A stretch of DNA of 15,629 nucleotides from the NCBI GenBank assembly GCA_000310025.1, contig FN649758.1:4132358-4147986 (forward strand), given 5' to 3'. The DNA comes from Ectocarpus siliculosus (lineage: Eukaryota > Sar > Phaeophyceae > Ectocarpales > Ectocarpaceae). Shown piece by piece: positions 14,700 to 15,629 of this stretch. Position numbers and translations under genes: made by a program. A model generated the notes under the pieces. It was not told where the DNA came from. It worked only from the letters and a program-made list of their open reading frames with translations, and made no database searches. The first letter of the stretch is position 1, and each line of letters begins with the position of its first letter.

Positions 14700-15629
14700 A
14701 GACGCTGATCGCAACTCTCACATCGCGGCTCAACTTTTTTCGAGCCGATTTCGCACCTTTCTGTCACCCCACAAGCGACGTTGTCACCCCCCCCCCATCT
14801 CCGAACCACGGCATTTCCTTGCACGCGAAATGCTACGGAGCGCAGGCGAAAGTAATCCAGCTCATCAAACGCGAACAACTCTGACGTGTTTGCGCCGCTC
14901 ACCACGTCGGAGTTTACGTTTTATCCACGCGCTCTTACCTTTTGCGGTTTGCAGACGGCTCTTTTCACGCTTCCTCCTGTGGCCGCTGATATCTTCGGGT
15001 TGCTTCGCGTGCCTTCGCGCACCTCCGCTAGGTAAGGGTACCGTGAGTGCGTTGTCTGCAAACCCGCTTTGTCTCGCTTCCTCCGGCGCCCGAAACTCTG
15101 CCATAGATAGCAGGGATTATTCTACTGCCATAAAAGAAAACGCCCGCAGAACCACTCCACAAACCCATACATTTGGTTCTACAGCCAGCAGAGCAGAGTC
15201 GAGCAGAGGAGCAGAACTGGCAGAAAGGGTATCGCAGCAGCACGCGCTGACACGAGATACCCAAGGCACGACCTCTTCAGGCACGATCAGAGTACCACCC
15301 GTTGGTGCGGAGGACACTACTGCACTGTTTTCCTCTCCGCCGAAAGCACCGTCACCAGCATGGAGGCTGCCGCCACCCCGCGAGGGATGGCGCGGGAGGG
15401 AAGACCCGGAGGCCCTGGGGCCGGGGGAAAAAAAAGCTATGAACATGGACGATAAGGGACCTGCTTAAAACGCCAGCCTAATTTGGGGAAATACCGCCGC
15501 CTCCCCGGAGTTTTAAAGCATGGTGCTAAAAGTTTCCCCCCAAAAACCCCCAATCCCATTTCGCAAAAACTGAAGGGGGAAAAGCGTACCAAGAAGGAGC
15601 AATTTCGGGCCCGGAAATGAAACCCCCCA
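14700..15629. other. Unassigned flank, last part probably low-quality
   Basis: Part of a 379-codon plus-strand ORF (14329-15468) runs through here, but it crosses the A-tailed repeat and has no domain character. A possible first exon (ATG 14830, donor GTAAGG at 15032) cannot be confirmed. From about 15469 on, homopolymer runs of C, A and G dominate, as at the end of a contig. Confidence 0.4.

Noticed and set aside
14830-15031. Possible first exon of a divergent gene (ATG 14830, donor GTAAGG)
   Set aside because: No second exon or recognisable protein could be found before the unreliable window end.
14329-15468. 379-codon plus-strand ORF
   Set aside because: It crosses the A-tailed repeat, has a biased Arg/Ser/Pro composition and shows no domain. 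A chance open frame is more likely.

Overview
The window looks like nuclear DNA of a brown alga (Ectocarpus-like stramenopile). The reasons are a very intron-rich gene, leucine-rich-repeat (LRR) exons of exactly 72 nt bounded by phase-2 introns, and LRR sequences of the type NALTTLPAGIFEGL, an exon format I know from Ectocarpus. No database search was possible, so the taxon is an inference.

One gene dominates. On the minus strand, from the ATG at 13864 to the stop at 3273, I could assemble 18 coding exons with GT/AG borders. They join in frame into a 968-residue protein. Its order is: signal peptide, Cys-containing N-cap, five LRRs, a half LRR with a Cys-rich C-cap, a Ser/Thr/Pro stalk, one transmembrane helix, a long disordered linker, a helical region resembling the four-helix HeLo/MLKL N-terminal fold, and a tyrosine-kinase-like (TKL) kinase. 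The kinase has all its catalytic residues but carries HGD instead of HRD. This is the layout of a cell-surface immune-type receptor.

The five LRR exons lie in a tandem array (about 10871-13026) of nearly identical cassettes of about 480 bp, each holding one exon plus intron. Within this conserved background, differences pile up in the codons for the exposed positions of the LRR beta-strand, exactly at the exon borders. Introns are phase 2 among the LRR exons, phase 1 around the signal peptide and stalk modules, and phase 0 in the cytoplasmic half. The array therefore looks like a module set that can gain, lose or swap LRRs without breaking the frame.

Downstream of the receptor gene (1-3272) lie a possible HNH-nuclease-like gene (1983-2477, plus strand), a small basic ORF and unassigned sequence. 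Two copies of an A-tailed repeat of about 130 bp lie far outside the gene on either side (1143-1273 and 14571-14699). The 1.46-kb intron 11 holds a tRNA-like/SINE-like stretch with a perfect (TA)n palindrome and an A-run, a small inverted-repeat element, and a plus-strand ORF with a diverged partial copy. The region from 13865 to the window end is upstream flank; its last 160 bases look like poor-quality contig-end sequence.
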